Assembly (NCBI RefSeq): GCF_018882055.1
Contig: NZ_JACVPF010000002.1
Location: 310,001 to 374,000 of the forward strand
DNA: 64,000 nucleotides
Direction of reading: 5' to 3'
Origin: Polynucleobacter sp. es-MAR-4
Lineage (GTDB): Bacteria; Pseudomonadota; Gammaproteobacteria; Burkholderiales; Burkholderiaceae
Made by a program: the position numbers and the translations under genes. This document shows positions 1-7,286 of the stretch, in pieces (position 1 is the first letter of the stretch; every line of letters starts with the position of its first letter). The notes under the pieces are model-generated. The model had not been told where the DNA came from and ran no database searches. It saw nothing but the letters and a program-made list of their open reading frames with translations.

Positions 1-834
1 ATTGCGCAATGAGCCGCTGGTAGCAATCAAATATTTCAAGATATACGCACCTACCCGAATATTGACTTCAGGCTTAACTGCATCAGTAGCTCCGCCATAC
101 AAAGCGTATTTATCTTTATGAATCGCAGTCATCACCTGCATCAAACCTTCAGCACCAGCATGACTTTTTATCAGCGGATTGAAGTTTGACTCAACCGAAA
201 TGACAGCAAGCAAGAGAACTGGGTCAATGTTGACCTCTTTTGCAATCAAGACTGTATTGGAAACATATTCCTCAATCTTGGCACGATCGAGCTTGTACTT
301 TTTTTCAAAGAAGTCAGCAACAGCACGTTGATTCTGAATCGACACCATTAACTTTGAGTCAAGTGCTTGAGGGTCAATTTTTGAAGTTGGGATGCGATCT
401 GATAAATGAGAAATCGGCTTCACCTGGGCATGGGCCACTGAAGGCATCAAGAGGGCAACAGTTTGCTGCTTAGCGCTTGTCAGACCACTATTGGAGCTAG
501 CCGAAGCCTTGCCATAAATCACATTAGCGATTTCTTTATCAGCTAGCGCCTTAGGGGCCTCCTCTTGATACTGATCGAGTACCCCAAAACCATTCTGCCA
601 AACCATGTGGCGAGCTTCATCCGGAACCAGAATACGGGCTAAATCAAATGCACCTGCTTGAGTCCCATTACCGGAGAGCCAGAGTCCCACGATCATGAAA
701 ACAGTCACAATCAATAGGCCATTCATCACCCGATACACTGGGGATAGTGCGTGAGCTAACAACTCTTTAGCATGAGCCGTTGCTGGCTGAGCTAGTTGCA
801 GATCACTCGAGTTGGCAGAAAAACATTTAATCAT
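1..834 (-). CDS. Lytic transglycosylase (SLT domain), C-terminus cut by window edge
   Basis: This frame stays open for 278 codons from an ATG at 834 to the window edge, so the C-terminus is missing. A membrane segment lies at about residues 38-55, followed by a low-complexity linker. A goose-lysozyme-like SLT domain starts near residue 185. The catalytic-type Glu is residue 215 in the motif VISVESNFNP, followed by GAEGLMQV, the usual SLT signature. The family cleaves peptidoglycan glycan strands in the periplasm, and the N-terminal helix would anchor it to the inner membrane. A second ATG four bases upstream (838) is in another frame. Family assignment is firm; the biological role is not determined. 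Confidence 0.85.
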   Translation of the reverse strand, partial: MIKCFSANSSDLQLAQPATAHAKELLAHALSPVYRVMNGLLIVTVFMIVGLWLSGNGTQAGAFDLARILVPDEARHMVWQNGFGVLDQYQEEAPKALADKEIANVIYGKASASSNSGLTSAKQQTVALLMPSVAHAQVKPISHLSDRIPTSKIDPQALDSKLMVSIQNQRAVADFFEKKYKLDRAKIEEYVSNTVLIAKEVNIDPVLLLAVISVESNFNPLIKSHAGAEGLMQVMTAIHKDKYALYGGATDAVKPEVNIRVGAYILKYLIATSGSLRN

Positions 835-1352
835 TCATGGTCTTGCAGAACACCAAAAACCAAACTTCTGATTTATGCTGCGATGCAATAAGTAAAAAAC
901 ATGAGCCATCCTAAGAAGGTTCTTATATCAAGTCAAGAATAAAGAACTCTATTTCCATAACTTATTGGTCCTGAAATCAGGATGATCCCTAGGACGATCC
1001 CTAATTTTGATATTTACTCCTTTAATTTCAATAACTTAAAGAAGTTAGTGGGGACTTATTTCATATAATAAAAAAGTGTTGAAATTCCAACTTTTTTACT
1101 ATTTTTCAACTTCAAATGAGCTGTCCGACCCATACATCTAGTATTCCAATGGCTTGGATTTTCTACCGGTAGTGTTCTGCAGCCCCTCACTACCATCAGA
1201 CACTCCAGCGTTTTTTTACAACCCACTACCCCACAAATCCGCTCCTAAAAAACTTTTCAAGTGGTGTACACACTAGCCCTAGGGCTAACTTATCAACTTA
1301 AAAAGTTCCAAATCTTAGTCATTAGTTTCGCCACTCATTACACTGAGATGCA
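835..1352. other. 518-bp gene-free region
   Basis: This region lies between the divergent transglycosylase and nuclease genes and must hold both promoters. I see no coding frame of useful length and no RNA gene. The only clear structure is the A/T-rich hairpin at 1070-1097. A short direct repeat, gatccct at two positions around 985-1000, is probably chance. Confidence 0.5.
1070..1097. terminator. AT-rich imperfect hairpin, possible terminator
   Basis: The left arm, aaaaaagtgttg, pairs with caactttttt at 1088-1097 with one bulge across a six-base loop. The right arm ends in six T, which resembles an intrinsic terminator on the plus strand. It lies in a gene-free region with no plus-strand gene just upstream, so its function is uncertain. 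Confidence 0.35.
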
Positions 1353-2372
1353 ATGCGATCGCTAGCCAAACTCCTCTTAATTAGCGCCCTTTGGCTTCCC
1401 CTGAGCGCCTCCGCCCTCTTTGATCAATGCAGGGATCTATTTCCAGCTCAGCAAATCCCCAGTACTAGCCAGGTGGGGCGAGATCTTTGCTTTGATGATT
1501 TTGCGATCTACTACTCCCCTTTAGATAAAAAGCCGGTCTACACGGTAGAAAGATTAAATAGCGAGCAGTTTCAGACATCTCGCCCGCGTCGCACCAATCA
1601 GTTTTATGAGGAAGCTAGACTGCCCTTGAGTGAACGCGCCCTACTGGCAGACTATCGTGGCAGCGGCTATGATCGCGGGCATAACGTACCAGCAGGCGAC
1701 ATGACGCAAGACCGGGGAATGGCGCAATCCTTCTCTTTGGCAAATATGATGCCGCAAGCCCGGCAAAACAATCAGGGAATCTGGTCAAAACGGGTTGAGG
1801 AACCCACGAGAATGTATATCAAGCGCGCACAAGGTGATGTCTACGTCTTTACTGGGTCAGTTGGTCACGCCGGCAGTATTGGCAAAAGCAAGGTCACCAT
1901 TCCGAGTCATTTGTATAAGCTGGTCTATGACCCTAATAAAAAATTGGCTTGGGCTTACTGGGTTGAGAACACCAATGATGCGCAAATGAGTGCACCCATC
2001 TCGTATGCCGAGCTGATTCAAAAGACGGGAATCGACTTTCATTTACCGATAGAGGCGACTAATAGTGCAACTGGCAAGCCAGCTGAAAAGGGCGCATCAG
2101 AACCCAGACAGCGGGTCGGCGCTTGGTACCCAGTCTTTTTTGATGAATACTCACCCGATAAGGTGGCGGCAATCATTTCCAATATCAAGGCCGGAAGAGT
2201 TGCCAGCATAGAACTGCAATACGACCGCAACCTGAAGTTAGCCCAAAACCTAGCTCAAGAGATTGGATCGAAAAGTACATTGCAGGTCACACTCTCTCAA
2301 AGCAGTCCGCCAGACTCACCCAGCGTGAGTTATGAACGCAATCGCGTCATTGCGATAGTGCGCACCAAATAA
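1353..2372 (+). CDS. Secreted DNA/RNA non-specific endonuclease (NUC family)
   Basis: The 339-residue protein starts with a signal peptide (about residues 1-21, ending near LSASA), so it should act in the periplasm or outside the cell. The NUC/EndA signature is DRGH at 107-110 with His110 as the expected general base. A downstream NMMPQ...N...W segment (about 131-144) supplies the expected metal-binding Asn. Such enzymes cut DNA and RNA with a divalent metal and may serve nutrient scavenging or degrade incoming DNA. After the nuclease domain (to about residue 225) there is an extra region of roughly 110 residues that I do not recognise. The ATG at 1353 gives a proper signal peptide; another ATG at 1348 is out of frame. 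Confidence 0.88.
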   Translation: MRSLAKLLLISALWLPLSASALFDQCRDLFPAQQIPSTSQVGRDLCFDDFAIYYSPLDKKPVYTVERLNSEQFQTSRPRRTNQFYEEARLPLSERALLADYRGSGYDRGHNVPAGDMTQDRGMAQSFSLANMMPQARQNNQGIWSKRVEEPTRMYIKRAQGDVYVFTGSVGHAGSIGKSKVTIPSHLYKLVYDPNKKLAWAYWVENTNDAQMSAPISYAELIQKTGIDFHLPIEATNSATGKPAEKGASEPRQRVGAWYPVFFDEYSPDKVAAIISNIKAGRVASIELQYDRNLKLAQNLAQEIGSKSTLQVTLSQSSPPDSPSVSYERNRVIAIVRTK

Positions 2373-2376
2373 ATTA

Positions 2377-2616
2377 CTACCCCCGAGTGCGGGGAGTAAT
2401 TCCATGGGCCCGCTGAATGGGCGCCAACAAACCTCGTAATCCATTGTGATCTAGGGTGTGCATCAACTCTAGTAGCTGACCAAGCTCGCCCTTGGGAAAA
2501 CCTTCGCGAGCAAACCACGCCAAGTAATTGCCTGGCAAGTCCGCAAGTGAACGCCCAGCATGCTTACCAAAAGGCATTTTTATTGTTACCAGCTTTACGA
2601 GGGCTTCTGAATCCAT
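2377..2616 (-). CDS. DUF3820 family protein
   Basis: This small cytoplasmic protein of 79 residues carries the DUF3820 pattern: a MPFGKHAGRSLADLP segment followed by YLAWFAREGFPKGELG and a Leu-rich C-terminus. The family has been described as a putative quorum-sensing-regulated virulence factor, but its biochemical function is not established. I chose the ATG at 2616. A longer frame reaches a TTG at 2670, but its extra 18 residues do not look conserved and would extend almost to the Fur-like sites. The gene ends four bases after the converging nuclease gene. Confidence 0.75.
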   Translation of the reverse strand: MDSEALVKLVTIKMPFGKHAGRSLADLPGNYLAWFAREGFPKGELGQLLELMHTLDHNGLRGLLAPIQRAHGITPRTRG

Positions 2617-2677
2617 AGGTATGGATCTTACAAGCTCGGCAAACCTCAACACTAGATCTAATAGGGGCAATTTATCT

Positions 2678-2696
2678 ATTGAGAATCATTCTCATT
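2678..2696. promoter_or_regulatory. Fur box-like operator, copy 1
   Basis: The sequence attgagaatcattctcatt closely fits the proteobacterial Fur consensus of inverted GAGAAT/ATTCTC hexamers. It repeats almost exactly 27 bp downstream. It covers the -35 hexamer of the promoter at 2679-2707, so bound Fur-Fe(II) would be expected to block transcription of the operon starting at 2752. Fur binding is inferred, not shown. Confidence 0.75.
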
Positions 2697-2707
2697 TACT
2701 GTATATT
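2679..2707 (+). promoter_or_regulatory. Sigma70-type promoter of the iron/flavin operon
   Basis: TTGAGA at 2679-2684 and TATATT at 2702-2707 are separated by exactly 17 bp. Transcription would begin near 2714, about 38 bases before the first gene at 2752. Both hexamers overlap the two Fur-like boxes. Confidence 0.65.
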
Positions 2708-2723
2708 GCGAATCATTCTCATT
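2705..2723. promoter_or_regulatory. Fur box-like operator, copy 2
   Basis: attgcgaatcattctcatt differs from the first box at one base and covers the end of the -10 hexamer and the likely start site. Two tandem boxes 27 bp apart suggest cooperative Fur repression. Confidence 0.72.
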
Positions 2724-2751
2724 TACCTTTATTAACCAGCCCCCCATCACC

Positions 2752-3666
2752 ATGAAACTCACCATCAAACGACTGATTGCCTTCACCATCCTGTTAGCCA
2801 CCGCCTTGCACTTCTCTTTCGCCAATGCGGGTGAAGGAGCATTTGGATGGATTTACACCCTCGACCTTCAGCCTAAAGGAAAGGTCGAATTTGAACAGCG
2901 CTTACAACTCAATAAACAGCAGGCAGCCGGCACCTACGATGCCTGGACCGCTAGAACTGAATTGGAATATGGGCTTACCAATAATTTACAAATTGCTGGC
3001 TACATCAACTCCTACTACACCAGCGCAAATCAGAATTACACCAACCCGGAAGCTTGTGGTGATAGCCCAACTTGTACGGGTGGTTATGGAGTCCCCTCGG
3101 GACATGACCCTGCTACTGCATATAGAAAAAGCGGGATTGAAGGCGGATCTTTAGAGGCCATCTATCGACTGACTAATCCAGTCACATCTCCAGTTGGTGT
3201 CGGACTCTATCTGGAACCAACATGGGGGAGAAATAAAGATGAAATTGAGGCTCGCCTACTACTGCAATCCAATTTCATTGATGACCGCCTGGTCTTGGCA
3301 GGTAACGTAGTAGTGGCCAATGAACGTTTGAAGTTTATTGAGAATGGGAATGTCCCCGAATCCATGCTCGACTTCCTTGTCGGCGCCAGTTATCGATTTG
3401 CGCCCAAATGGTCCGCCGGTGTCGAGGCACGCTTCCATAACGACTACTCAGAATTAAATTTACGCAATCAAGTGCAGCGCGCAACCTTTGTTGGACCCAA
3501 TATGCACTACGCCGCAAAAGATTGGTGGGTCACTGGTGCATGGCGCTATCAGCTGAAGGGTGGAACCTGTATGGGTGGTGGTGAGGCGGAGTGTTCCAAT
3601 GCACGCGTTTGGGATAGTCACTCCGTCAATGAATTCATTGTCAAAGTCGGTTTCCCGCTGAACTAA
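2752..3666 (+). CDS. DUF6662-like predicted outer-membrane protein
   Basis: This 304-residue protein has a clear signal peptide (about residues 1-26, cleavage after FANA). The rest is made of alternating aromatic/hydrophobic beta strands with short turns and ends in KVGFPLN, so an outer-membrane beta-barrel is the most likely fold. It has two close Cys pairs, one near residues 102-108 and one near 274-282. I believe it matches the DUF6662 family, whose function is unknown. It is the first gene after the Fur-like promoter and precedes a 59-residue ORF, an FMN-binding protein and ApbE. A role in iron passage or in holding the electron-transfer partners is inference only. Confidence 0.7.
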   Translation: MKLTIKRLIAFTILLATALHFSFANAGEGAFGWIYTLDLQPKGKVEFEQRLQLNKQQAAGTYDAWTARTELEYGLTNNLQIAGYINSYYTSANQNYTNPEACGDSPTCTGGYGVPSGHDPATAYRKSGIEGGSLEAIYRLTNPVTSPVGVGLYLEPTWGRNKDEIEARLLLQSNFIDDRLVLAGNVVVANERLKFIENGNVPESMLDFLVGASYRFAPKWSAGVEARFHNDYSELNLRNQVQRATFVGPNMHYAAKDWWVTGAWRYQLKGGTCMGGGEAECSNARVWDSHSVNEFIVKVGFPLN

Positions 3667-3701
3667 ATCCAATCTCTTCAATCGTTAAGTTAAAGGTAAT
3701 T

Positions 3702-3881
3702 ATGGAAAAGCAAAATTTATTAATGGCAGCACTCATACATCTAGTTCAGTTTCAGTCTACCCACTGTGCAACTGCAAGAGAGCGGGCTTTAATGATGTTT
3801 GATGCCCTCTCTCAGTTAAACGAAAGCAATGCAGAGTTGGACAATCTCTGCCTTGAAGCGAATGCACTACTCACTAGCTAA
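3702..3881 (+). CDS. Small 59-residue protein in iron/flavin operon
   Basis: An AAAGG ribosome-binding site lies six bases before the ATG, and the frame encodes 59 residues beginning MEKQNLLMAALIHLVQFQ. It has two Cys (one after STH, one in the DNLCLE segment), a Leu-rich helical character and no signal peptide or obvious membrane helix. It sits 35 bp after the outer-membrane gene and 68 bp before the FMN-binding gene, on the same strand. I do not recognise a characterised family. Its ribosome-binding site and operon position make it a likely real gene, perhaps a small regulator or assembly factor. Confidence 0.6.
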   Translation: MEKQNLLMAALIHLVQFQSTHCATARERALMMFDALSQLNESNAELDNLCLEANALLTS

Positions 3882-3949
3882 TACATTGGCCTATTCAAAC
3901 GCCCCTCACACTCAAACAAAAACACAAACACAAACACAAAATTAACAAT

Positions 3950-4504
3950 ATGCTTTGGAAACCCAACCCCTTATTGATTGTTGGTCTAGCTGCAGTAACG
4001 CTACCAATCGTTGCACAAGCGAAGATATATGTATCTGTTGAGCAGGCGCAAAAAATACTCATCCCCAACAAAGCTTTGATCAAAAATCCCATCATCATCA
4101 CAGAAGAGCTGCAGGACAAAATGCGCTCTGCGTCGAGCATTCGTCACCCCTTTCAAGGTGATCGCATTTGGAAAGCATCTGACGGCAGCTGGTTCATCGT
4201 AGATGAGGTGGTTGGTAAGCATGAAATGATTACATATGCGGTGGCTCTCAGCCCATCTGGCACAGTCACTGGAATTGAGATATTGGACTATGTCGAATCC
4301 TATGGCTATGAGGTGGCTGAAGTGCAGTGGCGCAAGCAGTTCGTAGGCAAAACGGCAGCAGACCCTATTAAGCTGAACCAAGATATACAGAATATTGGTG
4401 GCGCCACCCTTTCCTGCAAACATCTCACCGATGGCGTCAAGCGAGTTGCAGTGTTGTATGACATTGCACTCAAAAAACAATCTGAAGCTCTCAAAGCAAA
4501 ATGA
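3950..4504 (+). CDS. Periplasmic FMN-binding domain protein
   Basis: This protein has 184 residues with an N-terminal signal peptide (about 1-24, cleavage near VAQA). The C-terminal half is an FMN-binding domain like that of NqrC/RnfG. The attachment site is GGATLS at residues 150-155, where Thr153 would receive FMN through a phosphoester bond, as in the SGAT motifs of the family. The first motif residue is Gly instead of Ser or Asp. The next gene, ApbE, is the enzyme that installs this FMN, and the two overlap by four bases (ATGA). No Shine-Dalgarno is visible; the leader has repeated acacaa units at about 3910-3943. It probably acts as a one-electron carrier in the periplasm. Confidence 0.85.
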   Translation: MLWKPNPLLIVGLAAVTLPIVAQAKIYVSVEQAQKILIPNKALIKNPIIITEELQDKMRSASSIRHPFQGDRIWKASDGSWFIVDEVVGKHEMITYAVALSPSGTVTGIEILDYVESYGYEVAEVQWRKQFVGKTAADPIKLNQDIQNIGGATLSCKHLTDGVKRVAVLYDIALKKQSEALKAK

Positions 4505-5328
4505 TTCGCTGCAAACCCCTCTTAGGTACCTTTGTTGAAATTTCAGCTGAAGATAGAAAGCACTCACTCCATGCAATAGAGATGGCATTCACAGCCATTG
4601 AGCAGGTTCAGTCCCTGATGGGATTTCATAACCCCGACAGTGAGCTTTCACAAATCAATGCTAGGTCTTATTTAGAGCCGATTCGCATTCACTCCTGGAC
4701 GGCTAAAGTGCTGACTATTGCCCAAGAAATTCAGATTGAGTCTCAAGGCATATTTAATTGCGGAGTTGGTCATCTACTAGTAGAGGTAGGTCTACTTCCA
4801 AAGTGTTTCAGCTTAGGCAATCACTCATTTGGTGGCATTGAAGATCTCCGATTTATTGAGCCCAACTTGGTTCAATCCAAGCTCCCGCTCTGCCTTGATC
4901 TTGGTGGCATTGCCAAAGGCTATGCAGTAGATAAGGCAGTAGAGGTCTTAGTTGATCACGGCATTCATTCGGGATCCGTTAATGCTGGGGGTGACATGCG
5001 CATTTTTGGGGATCTCGCTCAGGACATTCAAATACGCAGCCCTTCAAATCCCCACGAACTTATTCAGATTGGCAGCATGAGGGCGGGTGCGATTGCGACT
5101 AGCAGCCTCTACTTTTCAAAGCGCGACGCTGATGCAAAAAGTTATATGGTTAACCCAATTAATCAAGATCATGTTGAATTTTTAGAGTCTTACTCAGTGA
5201 TTGCTGATGAGTGCGTCTACGCAGATGCATTAACCAAGCTAGTCAGCGTTACTGGAGATACCCAGCACCCCTGCTTAAGTCATTTTTCTGCACAAGCAAT
5301 CAGAATTCCCAACCCACCCATCTCATGA
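4501..5328 (+). CDS. apbE: FAD:protein FMN transferase (ApbE family)
   Basis: The 275-residue protein begins MIRCKPLLGTFVEIS, a typical ApbE opening. It contains GGIAKGYAVDKAVE, SVNAGGDMRIFG and a C-terminal YADALTKLVS segment, the expected FAD- and Mg-binding motifs. The enzyme transfers FMN from FAD to Ser/Thr of target proteins, here very likely the protein encoded just upstream. Unlike most ApbE proteins it has no lipoprotein or other signal peptide, and its start is fixed by the ATGA overlap. It may therefore modify its target before export or be exported another way. It also overlaps the next gene by four bases, showing translational coupling. Confidence 0.88.
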   Translation: MIRCKPLLGTFVEISAEDRKHSLHAIEMAFTAIEQVQSLMGFHNPDSELSQINARSYLEPIRIHSWTAKVLTIAQEIQIESQGIFNCGVGHLLVEVGLLPKCFSLGNHSFGGIEDLRFIEPNLVQSKLPLCLDLGGIAKGYAVDKAVEVLVDHGIHSGSVNAGGDMRIFGDLAQDIQIRSPSNPHELIQIGSMRAGAIATSSLYFSKRDADAKSYMVNPINQDHVEFLESYSVIADECVYADALTKLVSVTGDTQHPCLSHFSAQAIRIPNPPIS

Positions 5329-5750
5329 AAAATACCAGTCGCCTTGGCAAGATGCCAGCCTGGCAAAGAAATTTTGTCCTCATTGGCATGTTGAGCTGCT
5401 CCCTTACCGGCTCAGCCTATTTACTTGGCCATGAGTTTCATATTGAACGCGCCATATTAGGGGCTCATTCCGTTTTAATGTGGCATGGCATTGCCGCGAT
5501 GATAGCCACGCTGGCATTGGGCTCAGTCTTACCTTTTCACCTAAAGGCAGGCCTAAAGTCTAAGAGAAAGCTGTATAGCGGATTAAGCCAATTGGTTTTT
5601 TTAGCTACTTTATTGATATCAGGCGCTTTGTTGTACTACGGTCCTGAAGAAATTCGAGAGAATGTCATCACTACACATTGGCTAGTTGGTCTCGCATTCT
5701 TCGCTATTTTTCTGCTGCATGGCATTTATGCCAAAAAGTTGGCGCCCTAA
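5325..5750 (+). CDS. Four-helix His-rich membrane protein, putative cytochrome b
   Basis: The start is the ATG overlapping the ApbE stop, giving 141 residues. Four hydrophobic helices are visible (about 16-36, 45-70, 84-106, 115-135). Histidines lie in or near them at positions 36, 39, 48, 54, 72, 118 and 132. His118 and His132 in the last helix are 14 residues apart, the spacing used for stacked hemes in cytochromes b. By its place after an FMN-binding protein and ApbE it could pass electrons from quinol to the periplasmic flavoprotein, as DUF4405-like membrane cytochromes are proposed to do. Family membership and heme binding are inferred. Confidence 0.6.
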   Translation: MKNTSRLGKMPAWQRNFVLIGMLSCSLTGSAYLLGHEFHIERAILGAHSVLMWHGIAAMIATLALGSVLPFHLKAGLKSKRKLYSGLSQLVFLATLLISGALLYYGPEEIRENVITTHWLVGLAFFAIFLLHGIYAKKLAP

Positions 5751-5758
5751 ATGCAATT

Positions 5759-5792
5759 AAGGCGCATTGAGCGGTGTTTCTCAATACGCCTT
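5759..5792. terminator. Strong hairpin between convergent genes
   Basis: aaggcgcattgag and ctcaatacgcctt pair at 12 of 13 positions over an eight-base loop. It lies just after the plus-strand iron/flavin operon and before the converging DUF2892 gene. No long T-run follows on either strand, so it may act with Rho or as an RNA-stabilising end. Confidence 0.6.
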
Positions 5793-5810
5793 CATCAAAC
5801 TAAAGAAGAT

Positions 5811-6023
5811 TTACTTACAGCAAGAGTCTTTGCCGCAAGATGTTCCACAAGAATTGATTCCCAATAATGGGTACGCTGGGCAGAAACGGAAAATACCAGT
5901 TGCCAAAGGAATCAGTCCAAGCCAGCCCCACCAGCCTACGATACCGTTGGCTGCAAGCGCAACCAGCACAATACCTACTGAGATTCTTAAAATACGATCG
6001 ATACCACCGACGTTACATTTCAT
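5811..6023 (-). CDS. DUF2892 (YgaP-like) membrane protein
   Basis: This 70-residue protein opens MKCNVGGIDRILRI, the usual DUF2892 start, with two hydrophobic helices (about 13-28 and 30-48). The tail is Cys-rich and carries five Cys, in FRFCPAYP and NSCGTSCGKDSCCK. A GGGAG ribosome-binding site precedes the ATG. DUF2892 proteins often accompany rhodanese, MBL-fold dioxygenase and BigR genes in sulfur metabolism, as here. The Cys-rich tail may carry sulfane sulfur, but this is inference. The gene is last in the minus-strand run dioxygenase, sensor, DUF2892. Confidence 0.8.
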   Translation of the reverse strand: MKCNVGGIDRILRISVGIVLVALAANGIVGWWGWLGLIPLATGIFRFCPAYPLLGINSCGTSCGKDSCCK

Positions 6024-6063
6024 ATTGAACTCCCTTTAAAAACGATTAAATAATTCCTTGCTG

Positions 6064-6387
6064 CTATTTTTTGCAGTAATGCTTGTATAGCAAACTCATC
6101 ACGGATACAGCCACCTGACTTGATAGGGAATAGTAAATTTGCTTACCTTCTCTACGTGTTTTAACAAGCTTCTCCTTACGCAATACCGTGAGCTGCTGTG
6201 AAAGAGTTGGTTGATGTAAATCTAGCGCGGCCTCTAGCTCACCCACACATTTTTCAGCCTGACCAATTTCGCATAAGAGCATCATGCGATCCCGATTAGA
6301 TAAGACCTTCATCAGTTTGCAAGCATCATCTGCCGATGATTGCATCTTCTTTAACTCTGCCTTAGTAATGGGCATATTCATCATCAT
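6064..6387 (-). CDS. ArsR-type repressor, BigR/SqrR-like persulfide sensor
   Basis: A 107-residue winged-helix regulator with an ArsR fold; the recognition helix region is HQPTLSQQLTVLRKEKLV, followed by a beta wing (RREGKQIYYSL). Cys39 and Cys105 are 66 residues apart, the same spacing as the two redox-active Cys of BigR and SqrR, which form a sulfur-linked bridge with persulfide and release DNA. The neighbouring MBL-fold dioxygenase, DUF2892 and TauE genes match a BigR regulon. Three in-frame ATG codons occur at the start (6387, 6384, 6381); AAGGA directly abuts the first, so initiation at the second or third is also possible. Confidence 0.82.
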   Translation of the reverse strand: MMMNMPITKAELKKMQSSADDACKLMKVLSNRDRMMLLCEIGQAEKCVGELEAALDLHQPTLSQQLTVLRKEKLVKTRREGKQIYYSLSSQVAVSVMSLLYKHYCKK

Positions 6388-6394
6388 TCCTTGA

Positions 6395-7267
6395 TCAGAG
6401 TGCGTTTAATGGGATTTTTAAATATGCGACGCCATTGGCATCTGGCTCAGGAAAGTGTCCAGCACGTATATTGACCTGGATCGACGGCAGGATCAGCACT
6501 GGCATCTCCAAAGTTTTGTCTCGTGCAGTCCGCATCTGCACAAACTGCTCTTCAGTCACGCCATCATGCACATGAATATTGTTTGCCTTCTCATCAGCAA
6601 CCGTAGTCATGCAATTCGCAGGACGGCCATTGGGTGGATAGTCATGGCACATATAGAGCTTGGTCTGACCAGGGTAAGACAAGATCTTCTGAATCGAACG
6701 ATAGAGCGTCTTCGCATCACCACCCGGAAAATCACAGCGCGCTGTGCCAACATCCGGCATGAATAAGGTATCACCTACAAAAATTACATCGCCGATTTCA
6801 TAAGCCATGCAAGCAGGAGTATGGCCGGGCACAAAGAGCGCTTTTAAGGAAAGATTTCCGAAGGTAAGTGACTCACCCTCTTTCAGCAGTTGATCAAATT
6901 GCCCACCATCTGCCTTAAAGCTATCGCCCAGATTGAAGACGCCTTTAAATACGGTTTGGACATTAGTGATGTGATCCCCAATCACTAATTTGCCACCCAA
7001 GTGGCTTTGCAGGTAAGGGGCAGCAGTTAAATGATCTGCATGGGCGTGGGTTTCCAATATCCAACTTACCTTGAGTTGATGAGCTGCAACGAAGGCAATG
7101 ACCTCATCAGCTGATTTAGTGCTAGTTCTGCCTGATTTAGGGTCATAGTTCAGCACAGAGTCAATGATCACGCAGGGGCTACCATCACCCTCATAGACTA
7201 CATAGGTGAAGGTCCAGGTTTCTGGATCAAAAAAGTCTTTAATCAGAGGGGTGTGCTTTGTAGTCAA
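6395..7267 (-). CDS. MBL-fold persulfide dioxygenase-like hydrolase
   Basis: This is a 290-residue metallo-beta-lactamase-fold protein with HAHADH at 74-79, His149 (PGHT), Asp166 (FVGDT) and His208 (MCHDY) as metal ligands. This pattern fits the ETHE1/Blh persulfide dioxygenase group, which oxidises glutathione persulfide to sulfite in the cytoplasm. It lacks the extra N-terminal DUF442 domain found in BigR-operon Blh proteins. The likely start is TTG at 7267 with GAGAG upstream; no ATG lies near. It is seven bases before the BigR/SqrR-like gene, so both are probably co-transcribed and derepressed by sulfide. Glyoxalase II is a less likely alternative. Confidence 0.82.
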   Translation of the reverse strand: MTTKHTPLIKDFFDPETWTFTYVVYEGDGSPCVIIDSVLNYDPKSGRTSTKSADEVIAFVAAHQLKVSWILETHAHADHLTAAPYLQSHLGGKLVIGDHITNVQTVFKGVFNLGDSFKADGGQFDQLLKEGESLTFGNLSLKALFVPGHTPACMAYEIGDVIFVGDTLFMPDVGTARCDFPGGDAKTLYRSIQKILSYPGQTKLYMCHDYPPNGRPANCMTTVADEKANNIHVHDGVTEEQFVQMRTARDKTLEMPVLILPSIQVNIRAGHFPEPDANGVAYLKIPLNAL

Positions 7268-7270
7268 GAT

Positions 7271-7286
7271 ATTCTCTCAGTTGAAT
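7271..7286. promoter_or_regulatory. ATTC-N8-GAAT site, probable SqrR/BigR operator
   Basis: ATTC and GAAT are separated by exactly eight bases in the divergent promoter region. This matches, from memory, the core reported for SqrR binding. The site starts four bases upstream of the dioxygenase start codon and overlaps the -35 hexamer of the TauE promoter, so it could control both directions. Confidence 0.6.

Noticed and set aside
240-473. Plus-strand 77-codon open frame near the left edge
   Set aside because: It is antisense to the lytic transglycosylase, whose catalytic motifs are clear.
3910-3943. Short acacaa tandem units considered as a CRISPR or phase-variable repeat
   Set aside because: Only about three short units without spacers, located in an untranslated leader; too short for CRISPR and outside coding sequence.
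4001-4588. Minus-strand 195-codon open frame
   Set aside because: It is antisense to the FMN-binding and ApbE genes; its translation has no domain features.
5767-6039. Plus-strand 90-codon open frame opposite the DUF2892 gene
   Set aside because: It is the antisense of a recognisable DUF2892 gene with a good ribosome-binding site, and its translation is low-complexity.
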